Virus record (IMG/VR): IMGVR_UViG_3300028430_000211
Coordinates: 1 to 51,156 of that record
Strand: one strand, 5' to 3'
DNA length: 51,156 nt
Source of the DNA: a virus
Below the pieces are notes generated by a model. It was not told where the DNA came from. It saw only the letters and a program-made list of their open reading frames with translations, and did not search any database. The stretch's first letter is position 1. Each line of letters begins with the position of its first letter. The position numbers and the translations under genes are program-made. This document shows positions 34,162 to 41,233 of the stretch, in pieces.

Positions 34162-34332
34162 TTACTTGCGCTTAGCGAAAACAGACCAAGCCGCAGCCAC
34201 CAGGGTTGCAGCCGCGCCAGCAATAGCCACCGCAGTCTCAGAGTCGACGATGCCTTGCCCGACGAGATAGCCGCCGACGGCGGACAGCAGGGCGCGAGCA
34301 ATACCGTAAACTTCATCCTTGTTGGTAAACAT
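34162..34332 (-). CDS. holin-like small membrane protein
   Basis: This 56-residue protein has two hydrophobic helices (ARALLSAVGGYLVGQGI and TAVAIAGAAATLVAAAWSVF) separated by a short turn, with a basic end (AKRK). The size and two-helix hairpin match small phage holins. The start at 34332 overlaps the amidase stop by ATGA; a longer open frame upstream belongs to the amidase in another frame. Its pairing with the amidase supports a role in timed membrane opening. Confidence 0.75.
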   Translation of the reverse strand: MFTNKDEVYGIARALLSAVGGYLVGQGIVDSETAVAIAGAAATLVAAAWSVFAKRK

Positions 34333-34763
34333 CACTCGATATCTCCTGTTTCTTTGAGCCACGACGTGACGTCGAAGCTGGGGCATGCCTTCCTGACACC
34401 GGGCCAATCCCGGTGCCCACGGATGACGATGTGGGGGTAACGGCTCTTGTACGTGCGGACGAGGGTGAGCAGAGACTTCTTCTGCGCCTCCGTCCGGGTG
34501 TCCTTCGGGTTACCCATCTTATCGACGCCGCCGATGTAGCAGACGCCGATGTTGCCGGTGTTGGCGCGACCCACGTGGGCACCCTTCTCGGTGTCCTTCA
34601 GGGTGCGGACCATCTTGCCGTCCAGCTCTACCACCCAGTGGTAGCTCGTCTGGCCGAACTTGGCCTTGTCCCACTCAGTGATCTGGTCAGCCACCACCTT
34701 CCGCCCCTCGGGGGTGGCGGCGCAATGGACGGTCAGAAACTTGACGGGACCGAGGCCGGGCAT
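34332..34763 (-). CDS. N-acetylmuramoyl-L-alanine amidase (endolysin, T7 lysozyme type)
   Basis: This 143-residue single-domain enzyme has zinc ligands H13 (LTVHCAATP), H117 (RGHRDW) and C127. The catalytic pair is Y41 (TSYHWVV) and K125, in the positions of T7 lysozyme H17, H122, C130, Y46 and K128. It cuts the bond between lactyl and L-alanine in peptidoglycan. There is no signal peptide, so release depends on a holin, which follows immediately. A second T7 lysozyme role, inhibition of a phage RNA polymerase, is unlikely since none is seen. Confidence 0.95.
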   Translation of the reverse strand: MPGLGPVKFLTVHCAATPEGRKVVADQITEWDKAKFGQTSYHWVVELDGKMVRTLKDTEKGAHVGRANTGNIGVCYIGGVDKMGNPKDTRTEAQKKSLLTLVRTYKSRYPHIVIRGHRDWPGVRKACPSFDVTSWLKETGDIE

Positions 34764-35224
34764 CAGGCAATCCGGATGATGGCGGTAGCGGCAGCGGCAA
34801 CCGGGAAGACGACGGTGAAGTCGCCAGCGGTGGAGGTCTTGTCGGAGCCGAAGTCCAGAACCGCCACAGCCGGGTTGGTCAGAGTACCGCCAGCGTTCGA
34901 CAGGGCCGAAGGCGTGGTGTTGTAGATCAGCGCCCCGCGAGCTGTGATAGTAGCCGTCGAGAAAGTCAGGTCCGAGAAGTCGGTAAAGCCCGTCGTGCCC
35001 GAGGTAACCGCGCCGCCAAGGTTACTGAGCGTGCCGCCGCCAGCCGTGTATCCGGTGCCGGACACTTCGTTTGTCGCGGTGTAGGCCGTGGTCGTGGCGT
35101 CGAGATTGGCAGACGAGGTGTAGAGCGCCAGCTTGAAAGTGTCGCCGCCAGAAGCGCGGAAGTCGTGGACACCGAGCAGGACTTCAGCCTTGAAGCTCGT
35201 CGGCATTGCTTGGCTGATGGGCAT
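34763..35224 (-). CDS. virion structural protein, Thr/Ala-rich
   Basis: This 153-residue protein has a short helical start followed by a beta-rich body with Gly/Thr turns (NEVSGTGYTAGGGTLSNLGG, then ITARGALIYNTTPSAL). Homologues by layout occur among tail and capsid-surface proteins. It shares its stop with the start of the endolysin gene. It is likely a minor structural or decoration component; the exact place in the particle is unknown. Confidence 0.65.
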   Translation of the reverse strand: MPISQAMPTSFKAEVLLGVHDFRASGGDTFKLALYTSSANLDATTTAYTATNEVSGTGYTAGGGTLSNLGGAVTSGTTGFTDFSDLTFSTATITARGALIYNTTPSALSNAGGTLTNPAVAVLDFGSDKTSTAGDFTVVFPVAAAATAIIRIA

Positions 35225-35234
35225 ACTAGGTCTC

Positions 35235-35519
35235 CTACAGATCGAGAATGGGAGTAAGGTCGGCGTGCCCGGCCTTGGTAAGCCTGTTGGCCAGTGTGAC
35301 GTTGTGCGACCGCACGGCCTCTTGCAGATAATACACGAGGACTTGGCGAATGCTATCCCTGAACGCTTCTGCCTGATCGCGAATAGCTGGGTGGGCAGAG
35401 CTGCCCACGTGGATGATCTTGTCGAGGGCGCGCTCCGCGATCTCCTCCGGGGTGAACCCCCGCTCGTGGGTGGTGAGGACGTTCACTGCCCCCACCGCGC
35501 CTGTACCTATGTCAAACAT
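35235..35519 (-). CDS. small helical protein of the structural block
   Basis: This 94-residue protein starts MFDIGTGAVGAVNVLTTHERG, then FTPEEIAERALDKIIHVG, followed by a long amphipathic helix (AIRDQAEAFRDSIRQVLVYYLQ) and a short C-terminal part. It is mostly alpha-helical with conserved charged faces. Related small proteins appear near the connector genes of other phages, with unknown function. A short gap separates it from both neighbours. Confidence 0.65.
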   Translation of the reverse strand: MFDIGTGAVGAVNVLTTHERGFTPEEIAERALDKIIHVGSSAHPAIRDQAEAFRDSIRQVLVYYLQEAVRSHNVTLANRLTKAGHADLTPILDL

Positions 35520-35523
35520 CGTT

Positions 35524-36204
35524 TTACCTCACGGGGTAGCGGACTTGCAGGTTGCGGTAGTTGTCCTGCCGGTTCTTGCCTTCACTCAGCTGCTTCAACA
35601 TCCCAAGCGCCTCGTCGTATCGCTTTTGGTACTGGGCGATGACGTCCTGCTCGCCTTTCATAAAGGTGTACGCCTCCAGCAGGGCTCCATAGAGCAGCAC
35701 CGAGTCGAAGTTCGTGCCCAGCCACGACGTGCCCGCCGTCACGATGGACGTAGGGTAGTAGAAGTAGTGTAGCTCGAACTGGTAGGTCGCGTCCGGCGTC
35801 GGGGCCAGGATGAACGAATCCTTGTCGAAGAAGGCGTAGAAGAGCGGCTTCCCGGCGGTGTTCGGGTTCGGGTAGGATTCCCGGAGGAAGCTGACGTCCT
35901 TGTTCAGCAGGTACTCGTAGTTACCGCTGCCGTCGATAACCGCCAGAGAGAAGTTGGCCAGCCAGTCGGCGGGGACCGTCAGGTACTTGTTACCCGAGGT
36001 GCATTGGCCGGTGACGTTCTTCCTCAGGTCCAGCAGCTGCACCGAGTTGAAGATGCGTTGCTCAGCCTGCTGGATGAAGGTGTTGATCTGCTCCGTGGAA
36101 GTCAGCGTAGCCGTTCCCGACCCCGTGGAGTCGGTCCACGTGGTTCCGGGGAAGTCGTTCTCGACGTACCCTTTGATGGTCTCGAACAGCTGCGCGTAAT
36201 TCAC
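35524..36204 (-). CDS. head-tail adaptor protein
   Basis: This 226-residue protein begins with a helix (MNYAQLFETIKGYVENDFPG). A STEQINTFIQQAEQRIFNSV helix, a strand region (YLTVPADWLANFSLAVIDG) and a C-terminal helical bundle (YKRYDEALGMLKQLSEGK type) follow. The four-helix plus beta layout is typical of phage adaptor proteins of the gp6/tail-tubular group that dock below the portal. Its distance to the capsid and portal genes fits. The match is by architecture. Confidence 0.7.
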   Translation of the reverse strand: MNYAQLFETIKGYVENDFPGTTWTDSTGSGTATLTSTEQINTFIQQAEQRIFNSVQLLDLRKNVTGQCTSGNKYLTVPADWLANFSLAVIDGSGNYEYLLNKDVSFLRESYPNPNTAGKPLFYAFFDKDSFILAPTPDATYQFELHYFYYPTSIVTAGTSWLGTNFDSVLLYGALLEAYTFMKGEQDVIAQYQKRYDEALGMLKQLSEGKNRQDNYRNLQVRYPVR

Positions 36205-36207
36205 GGG

Positions 36208-36384
36208 TTAGCCCATCGGCCCGCGAGAGTGGAGCCCCTTCTTGGCAGCGCCCGTGCCGCGCATCTTGATGCCGCCGCCCTTGGCCAGCTTGGTCTTCGG
36301 CTTGCCCGGGTGCATGGAGGACTCGTGCTTATGGACCGCCGAGGCGACCATCTTCTTGTCCTGCTTGAGGTCAGACTTGTTCAT
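36208..36384 (-). CDS. small lysine/glycine-rich virion-type protein
   Basis: This 58-residue protein starts at ATG 36384 (MNKSDLKQDKKMVASAVHKH). The middle HPGKPKTKLAKGGGIKMRG leads to GTGAAKKGLHSRGPMG. The glycine-rich basic end KxGxGAAxKGxxxRGPM is a known signature of tiny phage proteins near connector genes. It is one of several small basic products in this cluster. Function is unknown; DNA or nucleotide contact is plausible from the charge. Confidence 0.65.
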   Translation of the reverse strand: MNKSDLKQDKKMVASAVHKHESSMHPGKPKTKLAKGGGIKMRGTGAAKKGLHSRGPMG

Positions 36385-36386
36385 AG

Positions 36387-36779
36387 TCAGCTTCCTGTAG
36401 TGACGGTGACGGAGCCGACGGCTCCTGTGCATACTAGCGCATTTGGAATGTCCGGCAAACCGAGCGGATTGTTCAGGCCTACTGGGTTCCACCCCCACTG
36501 AATGACGCGGCTACCCTCGCCGGGATTGTTGTTGTCGTTCAGCCCGGACTGGAAATAGCTATTGTCGGGGCGGGGGTTGCGCAGGGCCTGCGGGTCATCC
36601 ACCGGGTACATACCCAGTTGCAGCTGCGGGTGATCTGGCTCCCAGCAGCTACGGCAGACGAGGATATTAACGTTCTTCGTCTTGATCGTGAGCTGGCGCA
36701 GCTCTTTGAGCTTAAAGCGGAAGCCGCACCTGTCGCACTGAGCAATTGCGCGTTTGCCTGTGGCGAACCTGTTGGGCAT
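36387..36779 (-). CDS. zinc-ribbon protein of the tail/connector cluster
   Basis: This 130-residue protein has an N-terminal zinc ribbon (AIAQCDRCGFRFKLKELRQL, then ILVCRSCWEPDHPQ) with two Cys-x-x-Cys pairs. A conserved LGMYPVDDPQALRNPRPD block and a Gly/Asn/Pro-rich C-terminus follow. The ribbon should bind one zinc ion. Similar proteins are found beside connector genes of many phages. It may help assembly of the head-tail joint, but this is inference. Confidence 0.7.
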   Translation of the reverse strand: MPNRFATGKRAIAQCDRCGFRFKLKELRQLTIKTKNVNILVCRSCWEPDHPQLQLGMYPVDDPQALRNPRPDNSYFQSGLNDNNNPGEGSRVIQWGWNPVGLNNPLGLPDIPNALVCTGAVGSVTVTTGS

Positions 36780-36782
36780 GGG

Positions 36783-37490
36783 TCACCAGAACGTCTGTCG
36801 CGGGGCGATGCGGAGGGGAGCCTTCTCACGGTCTTCGTCAGAGGCCAGCTGCCAAGCTTCGTCGTACATCTGCTTGAGCATCCCGGTACGCTCCATAGCC
36901 CCCGGGATTTTCATAGACAGGTGGAAGGCCAGCCCCGCCACCATGGCCGGGAGGAAGCGGAAGGGGATGTCCTGCGTCGTGACGCCGCTACCAGCGTCTT
37001 GAATGCGCCGAAGCCGCCAGTAGACGAAGGTGTAGTAGTTGGACTGGTCCGGCACAGGCCATACGGTGACCCGTGGGGAAGCGACACCCGAAGGCTCCGT
37101 GGCCCCCGACCGGCGCTCGATCCAGACCTGAATTGGCCGCCCCTGGGCGTTTTTGTTCGGAATCGTGGCGTAAGTGTCCACACTGATCCGATTAATGTTG
37201 ATGTCCGTCTGTTGGAGACCCGACTGGGTCCGGATGACGTGGTCGATAAGGTCGATGGTGTCCACGGGCAGGTTGTACGTAGCGGTGCCCGCTACAAGAG
37301 GGATCGACCCCTGGTCGATGGTCCAGAGGTTTACGCCCCGGTTGGCCCACTCGATGGACATCAGGTTCAGGCTCCGGCGAGCCGTGCGAAGATCATAACC
37401 CGTACGCAGCTCAGCACCGCACCTCTCAAACGCCTCTTCTACGAGGGCGTTCAAGTCGAGGTCGAACGTCGCTGTGCCACTAGTGGTCAT
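36783..37490 (-). CDS. tail accessory factor, P22 gp4-like connector
   Basis: This 235-residue protein contains DLNALVEEAFERCGAELRTG, YDLRTARRSLNLMSIEWANRG, VNLWTIDQGSIPL, then a beta region and a C-terminal helix. This matches the head-completion group related to P22 gp4, which binds beneath the portal and can have peptidoglycan-cutting activity in P22. No catalytic pair can be assigned by eye. It supports a short-tailed virion. Confidence 0.8.
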   Translation of the reverse strand: MTTSGTATFDLDLNALVEEAFERCGAELRTGYDLRTARRSLNLMSIEWANRGVNLWTIDQGSIPLVAGTATYNLPVDTIDLIDHVIRTQSGLQQTDININRISVDTYATIPNKNAQGRPIQVWIERRSGATEPSGVASPRVTVWPVPDQSNYYTFVYWRLRRIQDAGSGVTTQDIPFRFLPAMVAGLAFHLSMKIPGAMERTGMLKQMYDEAWQLASDEDREKAPLRIAPRQTFW

Positions 37491-37708
37491 TACTTCTTAA
37501 AGCCCTTAAGCGTTTCTGCGAGCCGAGCACGTTGACCCAGCTTGCCCGGAGCCTTGGCGGCCTTGGCGAGCTTCTTGGCGGGAATCTTCTGCCCTTTCGG
37601 GACGCCCATTTGTTCGCGGAGCGCCCCAGGCTTTTTTATAGCCCCGGCGATCCAACTCCCGCCCTTGGAGGCTTTCGCGGGCATCTTGGACTTCTTTATG
37701 TCGCCCAT
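37490..37708 (-). CDS. small lysine-rich protein
   Basis: This 72-residue protein starts at ATG 37708 (MGDIKKSKMPAKASKGGSW); GTG 37726, overlapping the upstream stop, is an alternative. Almost a third of the residues are Lys or Arg, including KKLAKAAKAPGKLGQRARLAETL at the end. It fits a DNA-binding or packaged peptide. It ends at the start of the P22 gp4-like gene. No family recognised. Confidence 0.55.
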   Translation of the reverse strand: MGDIKKSKMPAKASKGGSWIAGAIKKPGALREQMGVPKGQKIPAKKLAKAAKAPGKLGQRARLAETLKGFKK

Positions 37709-37722
37709 GCCCCGAGAAGTCC

Positions 37723-37824
37723 TCACTTGCAGCCCTTCATCGCCTTGCCGCCCTTGGCCATCTTGACCATCTTCGTCTTGGTCTTGCCCTTGCGGGCGAT
37801 GCCGTCAGCCTTACGCGCTTTCAT
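37723..37824 (-). CDS. very small lysine-rich protein
   Basis: This 33-residue product starts MKARKADGIARKGKTKTKM and ends KGGKAMKGCK. AAGGA lies seven bases upstream of the ATG at 37824, which makes it a likely translated gene despite its size. About half of the residues are Lys or Arg. It may act as a polyamine-like DNA-condensing peptide, which is speculation. Confidence 0.5.
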   Translation of the reverse strand: MKARKADGIARKGKTKTKMVKMAKGGKAMKGCK

Positions 37825-37840
37825 AGCCGTGTCCTTTTGT

Positions 37841-38089
37841 TTAGCTACGTTTACCCATCTCTTCGACCTTCTGCTCAAGGCGCTCGAACGCCCTGTCAAA
37901 ACGATCTCCAAGTTTGTCCACGAGCCCGTTCATCTCTGCCCGGGTCACGTGATCTCTCGCAATCTCCTCACGCGTCTTGTTGAGGAGGATGCTGATCCGG
38001 TTAAGCTCGTCCAGCTTGTGCTTCACAAGGAACCCCAGAATCCCCACAAGGCCGGTAAGGATGAAGTTCCACAGGGTCTCGATGGCCAT
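37841..38089 (-). CDS. small membrane coiled-coil protein
   Basis: This 82-residue protein starts at ATG 38089 (MAIETLWNFILTGLVGIL). It has a transmembrane segment (about 4-22), followed by a long heptad helix (DELNRISILLNKTREEIARD, then DRFDRAFERLEQKVEEM). The layout of a short N-terminal anchor and a long periplasmic or cytoplasmic coil recalls i-spanins, and also generic phage membrane proteins. It is far from the amidase, so a lysis role is uncertain. Its start sits against the end of the gene upstream of it. Confidence 0.65.
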   Translation of the reverse strand: MAIETLWNFILTGLVGILGFLVKHKLDELNRISILLNKTREEIARDHVTRAEMNGLVDKLGDRFDRAFERLEQKVEEMGKRS

Positions 38090-38090
38090 C

Positions 38091-38348
38091 TCAGCAGTTC
38101 CACGCACGCAAACTCTTGTTGATCCGGCTGTTCGGGTCGTTAGCCGTCTTCTTGCTGGTCAGCTTCTTCTTCATACCCGTCATCCGGGCACAGAAGCTAT
38201 CCCGACGAGGTCCCCCCTCGGGTTGCGGGGCCTTGAGCCCCGGCTTGCCCGGGTTCGCGCGGTTGTAGGACGCCCGCCCCTTGGCGTTCAGCCCGCCCTT
38301 GGGGTTCTTGCCTGCCTTACGTGTCCATGCGGGAGACTTGGCCATCAC
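38091..38348 (-). CDS. DUF6321-like small basic protein
   Basis: This 85-residue protein opens MAKSPAWTRKAGKNPKGGLN (after an extra Met). KGRASYNRANPGKPGLKAPQ follows, then RRDSFCARMTGMKKKLTSKK and NDPNSRINKSLRAWNC. The block order closely follows a conserved family of small phage and giant-virus proteins (DUF6321 as I recall it). It has three positively charged segments and two cysteines. Function is unknown. It overlaps the preceding gene by four bases. Confidence 0.7.
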   Translation of the reverse strand: MMAKSPAWTRKAGKNPKGGLNAKGRASYNRANPGKPGLKAPQPEGGPRRDSFCARMTGMKKKLTSKKTANDPNSRINKSLRAWNC

Positions 38349-38872
38349 ACGTACTTCTTCTTGACCTTGCCGCCGCGCTTCAGGGCTTGGCCCTGTTTAT
38401 TGTGCTCGCCCGCAAAAATGTTTCTGTTCGCAAGGCTAATCTCGCGCCCCCGCTTGTCGTACTTTTTCTCCTCTGGGGGTTTCGGCTTCGGCTTCGGCGT
38501 ATCTGACTTCATAGACTCGCGGAACGCTACACTGAAACGCTTACCCGCCGGGAGCCCACGGGTCTTGGGGTCACCCTTCGCAAGGAAATCAACCGCGCGA
38601 CCGACCGAAGTCTTTTGGCTTTCCTTGGAGCGGACGGTGTCACTTTCCGCCATCATCTTGTCGTACGCCTTCTTGTTGTCCATACCCGTGGGGGGACGAG
38701 AGGCGGGACGCGCCGGAGCAGCCCGCTTTGGAGCCGCGACTTCTTCCTTGAGCTTAGTAGTGTAGCTCTTGCCGTTCCACGTGAAGGTCTTTTCGCCGCC
38801 CTTACGAGCAGCGCGGAAGGCTTCGGAGAAGCTGCCACCAGCGGCCATCTTTTTCACGGGCTTCTTAGCCAT
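38345..38872 (-). CDS. lysine-rich protein with FSEAFRAAR motif
   Basis: This 175-residue protein starts at ATG 38872 (MAKKPVKKMAAGGSFSEAFR), overlapping the glycosyltransferase stop. AARKGGEKTFTWNGKSYTTK is a recurring phage motif. A Pro/Ala linker and a basic C-terminus (RGGKVKKKYV) follow. A second FSVAFRESMKS copy lies near residue 125, so the motif is duplicated. These motifs appear in virion-packaged basic proteins. Function unknown. Confidence 0.65.
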   Translation of the reverse strand: MAKKPVKKMAAGGSFSEAFRAARKGGEKTFTWNGKSYTTKLKEEVAAPKRAAPARPASRPPTGMDNKKAYDKMMAESDTVRSKESQKTSVGRAVDFLAKGDPKTRGLPAGKRFSVAFRESMKSDTPKPKPKPPEEKKYDKRGREISLANRNIFAGEHNKQGQALKRGGKVKKKYV

Positions 38873-39585
38873 CACGCGACATCCTTGTTCACGGAGACGA
38901 TGCGGGGGTAGAGGGCGTCCCGACCAAAGTCGCCCTTGTACTCTTGGACACCCATGTGGCCGAGCGGGATGGCGGGGTCCACCCACACCTCAAAGCCGTG
39001 CTCGCGGGCGCGGTCGCAGAAGAGGAAGTCCTCCCCGATGTACCCTTCTTCCGTAAGCATAAAGTCGAAGATGCAGGGCACGGACCGTTCAGAGCGGGTC
39101 TCGTAGTAGCGCCACTCGGGGTGGGCGTCGTTCAGGGTCTCGAAGACTTCGCGGCGGACCATCATGAAGGCAGTCGCCACCCGCTTAGCACGGACAAGGC
39201 CCGCGCCGTTCATGGTCAGCTGGTTATCTTCGTCTTGGTCAAGGGTAGCGATGTAGGTCTTGGTCTCGCTACGGGTACGCGGCACAGCGGCCACGATGCC
39301 CTTCTTGGGGTCCTGGACCCAAGCCATCAGCCGCAGGATGGCCTCCGGCTCGAAGTTGATGTCGCTGTCAATGAACAGCAGGTAGTCGCAGGTGGAGTCC
39401 AGCATGTCCTGCACGAGCAGGTTACGCGCCCGGGACACCACGGAGCATCCGCAGATGCTGCCGATCTGGATGTCGATACCATGGGACTGCGCCGTCTGGG
39501 CAAACTGCGCCAGCGAGACGGCGAGTTTCAGCGAGACCTTAAAGTCGTAGGCCGGGAGAGCGATGAAGAGGCTCTTCCCTGCCAT
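38872..39585 (-). CDS. glycosyltransferase, family 2-like
   Basis: This 237-residue protein starts at ATG 39585 (MAGKSLFIALPAYDFKVSL); GTG 39609 is an alternative. The nucleotide-sugar site appears as CDYLLFIDSDINFEPEAIL, with the D-x-D metal motif. NGAGLVRAKRVATAFMMVRR and EEGYIGEDFLFCDRAREHG (acceptor-side acid) follow. This layout is common in GT2-type enzymes encoded near phage structural genes. It might decorate virion proteins or alter host surface sugars. Confidence 0.8.
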   Translation of the reverse strand: MAGKSLFIALPAYDFKVSLKLAVSLAQFAQTAQSHGIDIQIGSICGCSVVSRARNLLVQDMLDSTCDYLLFIDSDINFEPEAILRLMAWVQDPKKGIVAAVPRTRSETKTYIATLDQDEDNQLTMNGAGLVRAKRVATAFMMVRREVFETLNDAHPEWRYYETRSERSVPCIFDFMLTEEGYIGEDFLFCDRAREHGFEVWVDPAIPLGHMGVQEYKGDFGRDALYPRIVSVNKDVA

Positions 39586-39612
39586 GTTGAAGCCCTGTTG
39601 TGTCTCCACGGG

Positions 39613-39909
39613 TCACCCATAGTAAATGACGGTCGAAGCCACGTTGGTCACGGTGCCCGACAGTCCCTGCTCCGCGAGAATGCCCTCGCCCGGCAGGATG
39701 ATGTAGATGTAGCCGCAGTTGGCGACGGCGGGGGCGTTCATGGTGAACAGGGTTTCAGCCCCGCTCGTGATGGCCACCGAGCCCGCACTCGCGCCGCAGA
39801 CCGCGTAGATAGCCTTGATACGGGTGCGGAACGTGATGTTCTGCGAACTGGTGGTTGTGAACGCCCCCGTCGCGGTAAGCGGCGCGGTTGCTTTGACGTC
39901 TGTTTGCAT
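39613..39909 (-). CDS. small beta-rich virion protein
   Basis: This 98-residue protein contains ATGAFTTTSSQNITFRTRIKAIYAV, SAGSVAITSGAETLFTMNAP and a closing TVTNVASTVIYYG. It is nearly all beta-strand with Thr/Ala/Ser turns, as in small capsid decoration or spike proteins. It lies in the same direction between other structural genes. No family recognised. Confidence 0.65.
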   Translation of the reverse strand: MQTDVKATAPLTATGAFTTTSSQNITFRTRIKAIYAVCGASAGSVAITSGAETLFTMNAPAVANCGYIYIILPGEGILAEQGLSGTVTNVASTVIYYG

Positions 39910-39937
39910 GGCCGATCTCCTTTAGAAGCTGCGCCTA

Positions 39938-40471
39938 TTAGGCGTCAGCGAACGGAGTAGCCAGAGAACCGGAGCCGATCAGGACACCCTGCACGAGGTA
40001 GCGGTTGGCATGGATGGCGGTGATGGTCAGGTACGAGCCAGCGATACCGCCGGTGGTCGTGCCGTTCAGGTTGATGACGTCGTTGGACGAGCCGTTGGGG
40101 ACGTACAGGTTGGAAGCGCCACCAGCGAGCGCCATCACAAGGCCGCCAACAAACAGGTCGCCGGGGTTGCTGCTCGTGGTCCTGATCTTCAGGGTGCCGG
40201 TCGTCGCCTGACTGACGAAGATCGTGTAGGCGACGCCCTCGTTGTTCGAGTTGTTGGGGTCGGAGCCGGGGCCAGTGTGGACCGGATCGTCCGAAGCGTT
40301 AACCGCCGGGAGCGTGATGGTCCCCGAGGTACCGCTATAAAAGATCGTTCTGCCGCCGTGAGTAGCGGGATCAAGGGTCAGGGAGCCGCTAACAGACAGG
40401 GCCATGCCCGGACCCTGCGAGATGAAGCCGTTCAGCGAACGGACGGGACCCTGAAAAGTCGAAATGGCCAT
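39938..40471 (-). CDS. beta-rich structural protein after the capsid terminator
   Basis: This 177-residue protein starts at ATG 40471 (MAISTFQGPVRSLNGFISQG), preceded by GAGGA with seven bases spacing. Strands such as GGRTIFYSGTSGTITLPAV and TGTLKIRTTSSNPGDLFVGG suggest a beta-sandwich. It is probably a surface or decoration protein. It is the first structural gene after the HNH insertion, and may have its own promoter at 40559-40588. Confidence 0.65.
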   Translation of the reverse strand: MAISTFQGPVRSLNGFISQGPGMALSVSGSLTLDPATHGGRTIFYSGTSGTITLPAVNASDDPVHTGPGSDPNNSNNEGVAYTIFVSQATTGTLKIRTTSSNPGDLFVGGLVMALAGGASNLYVPNGSSNDVINLNGTTTGGIAGSYLTITAIHANRYLVQGVLIGSGSLATPFADA

Positions 40472-40497
40472 GCCATTGTCCTCGTGTAGTAGCACTT

Positions 40498-40540
40498 GCT
40501 GCGTAGTCTCTACTAAGTCGTCCGGTCCCGTCTACGCAGC
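40498..40540 (-). repeat. nine-base inverted repeat in a 5' leader
   Basis: GCTGCGTAG at 40498-40506 pairs with CTACGCAGC at 40532-40540 around a 25-base loop. It sits between a promoter-like element and the ribosome site of the gene starting at 40471. It could be an RNA leader hairpin or an operator. The sequence alone does not decide between them. Confidence 0.4.
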
Positions 40541-40558
40541 TAAAAATACCGGTTAAGC

Positions 40559-40588
40559 GGTTATAGCACACGGTTACCTTTCCGCAAG
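40559..40588 (-). promoter_or_regulatory. possible promoter downstream of the HNH gene
   Basis: The minus strand reads TTGCGG, 16 bases, then TATAAC, whose last bases include the HNH gene stop codon. The -10 matches five of six and the -35 three of six. It would restart transcription after the capsid terminator for the downstream structural genes. Other spacings give no better match. Confidence 0.35.
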
Positions 40589-41097
40589 TTGTCGTGTGCG
40601 GTGAGTATCTGAAGATTGTTCTCCACGTGTAGCCCCGACACCAGCCTGCCGTGTAGCGGGATGGTATGATCCACGTGATGCACAATGCCGGTGGCGTCCG
40701 TCAACCGGCGGGCCTCGGCGTATATCTGGACGACAGCACGCAAATCTGCCCACGCTGGTGTACGATTAACCAGGGTTGCGCGGCGTTTAGCCCGCTTAGC
40801 CCGGCTTTTGTCGCGGTTGGCTATATACCATTCCGCCGCGCGCGCCCGCGCCGCGCCAGGGTTTTTTGTATCCCACGCTGAGGTTCTAGCACGGGCCTCT
40901 TCCCCGTGCTCGGTCCGGTACGCGGCCCTTGTAGCGCGTCGCTTAGCCGTATGTTTTTGGTAGTCCTTAGCTGCCAGCCCGCGCGCACATTGGCAGCACC
41001 CGCAATGCGCGGTGTACCGCTCGGTGCCTCCGCAGGTACGACAGGGTTTCCCCCGATACCTAGGATTCCCGCCAGTTATGGCTTCTTGCCTATTCAT
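40561..41097 (-). CDS. free-standing HNH endonuclease (homing type)
   Basis: This 178-residue protein starts at ATG 41097 (MNRQEAITGGNPRYRGKPC). An N-terminal cysteine cluster (C19, C22 and a C32/C34/C35 group) forms a zinc knuckle. A long basic helical region follows, then HHVDHTIPLHG (H141, D143, H144), VSGLHVENNLQILT and NLRKGN: the classic HNH layout of phage homing enzymes. It stands between the capsid terminator and the next structural gene, as expected for an inserted mobile endonuclease. The upstream in-frame extension to 41334 is capsid shadow. Confidence 0.8.
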   Translation of the reverse strand: MNRQEAITGGNPRYRGKPCRTCGGTERYTAHCGCCQCARGLAAKDYQKHTAKRRATRAAYRTEHGEEARARTSAWDTKNPGAARARAAEWYIANRDKSRAKRAKRRATLVNRTPAWADLRAVVQIYAEARRLTDATGIVHHVDHTIPLHGRLVSGLHVENNLQILTAHDNLRKGNRVL

Positions 41098-41196
41098 GCG
41101 CCGCACACCAAACCGGCTCAGCCGGGGACAGCAAAGTCTGCTAGGCCAGTCGGTACGAGTGATTTTCCTAGTGTAGTATTGGTAGCACCGGTCAAG

Positions 41197-41225
41197 AAAA
41201 AGGGGAAGGAGTTTCCTCCTTCCCC
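41197..41225 (-). terminator. rho-independent terminator after the major capsid gene
   Basis: On the minus strand a perfect ten-pair stem (41202-41211 with 41216-41225) closes a GAAA tetraloop. It is followed by five T residues (41197-41201), then CTT. It lies nine bases past the capsid stop. It is likely to let capsid messages accumulate while limiting genes downstream. Confidence 0.95.
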
Positions 41226-41233
41226 CTGATCTT

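Noticed and set aside
41170-41196. TTGACC followed by TACACT downstream of the capsid terminator
   Set aside because: The spacing is only 14 bases and other spacings give no -10 match, so it is not a convincing promoter.
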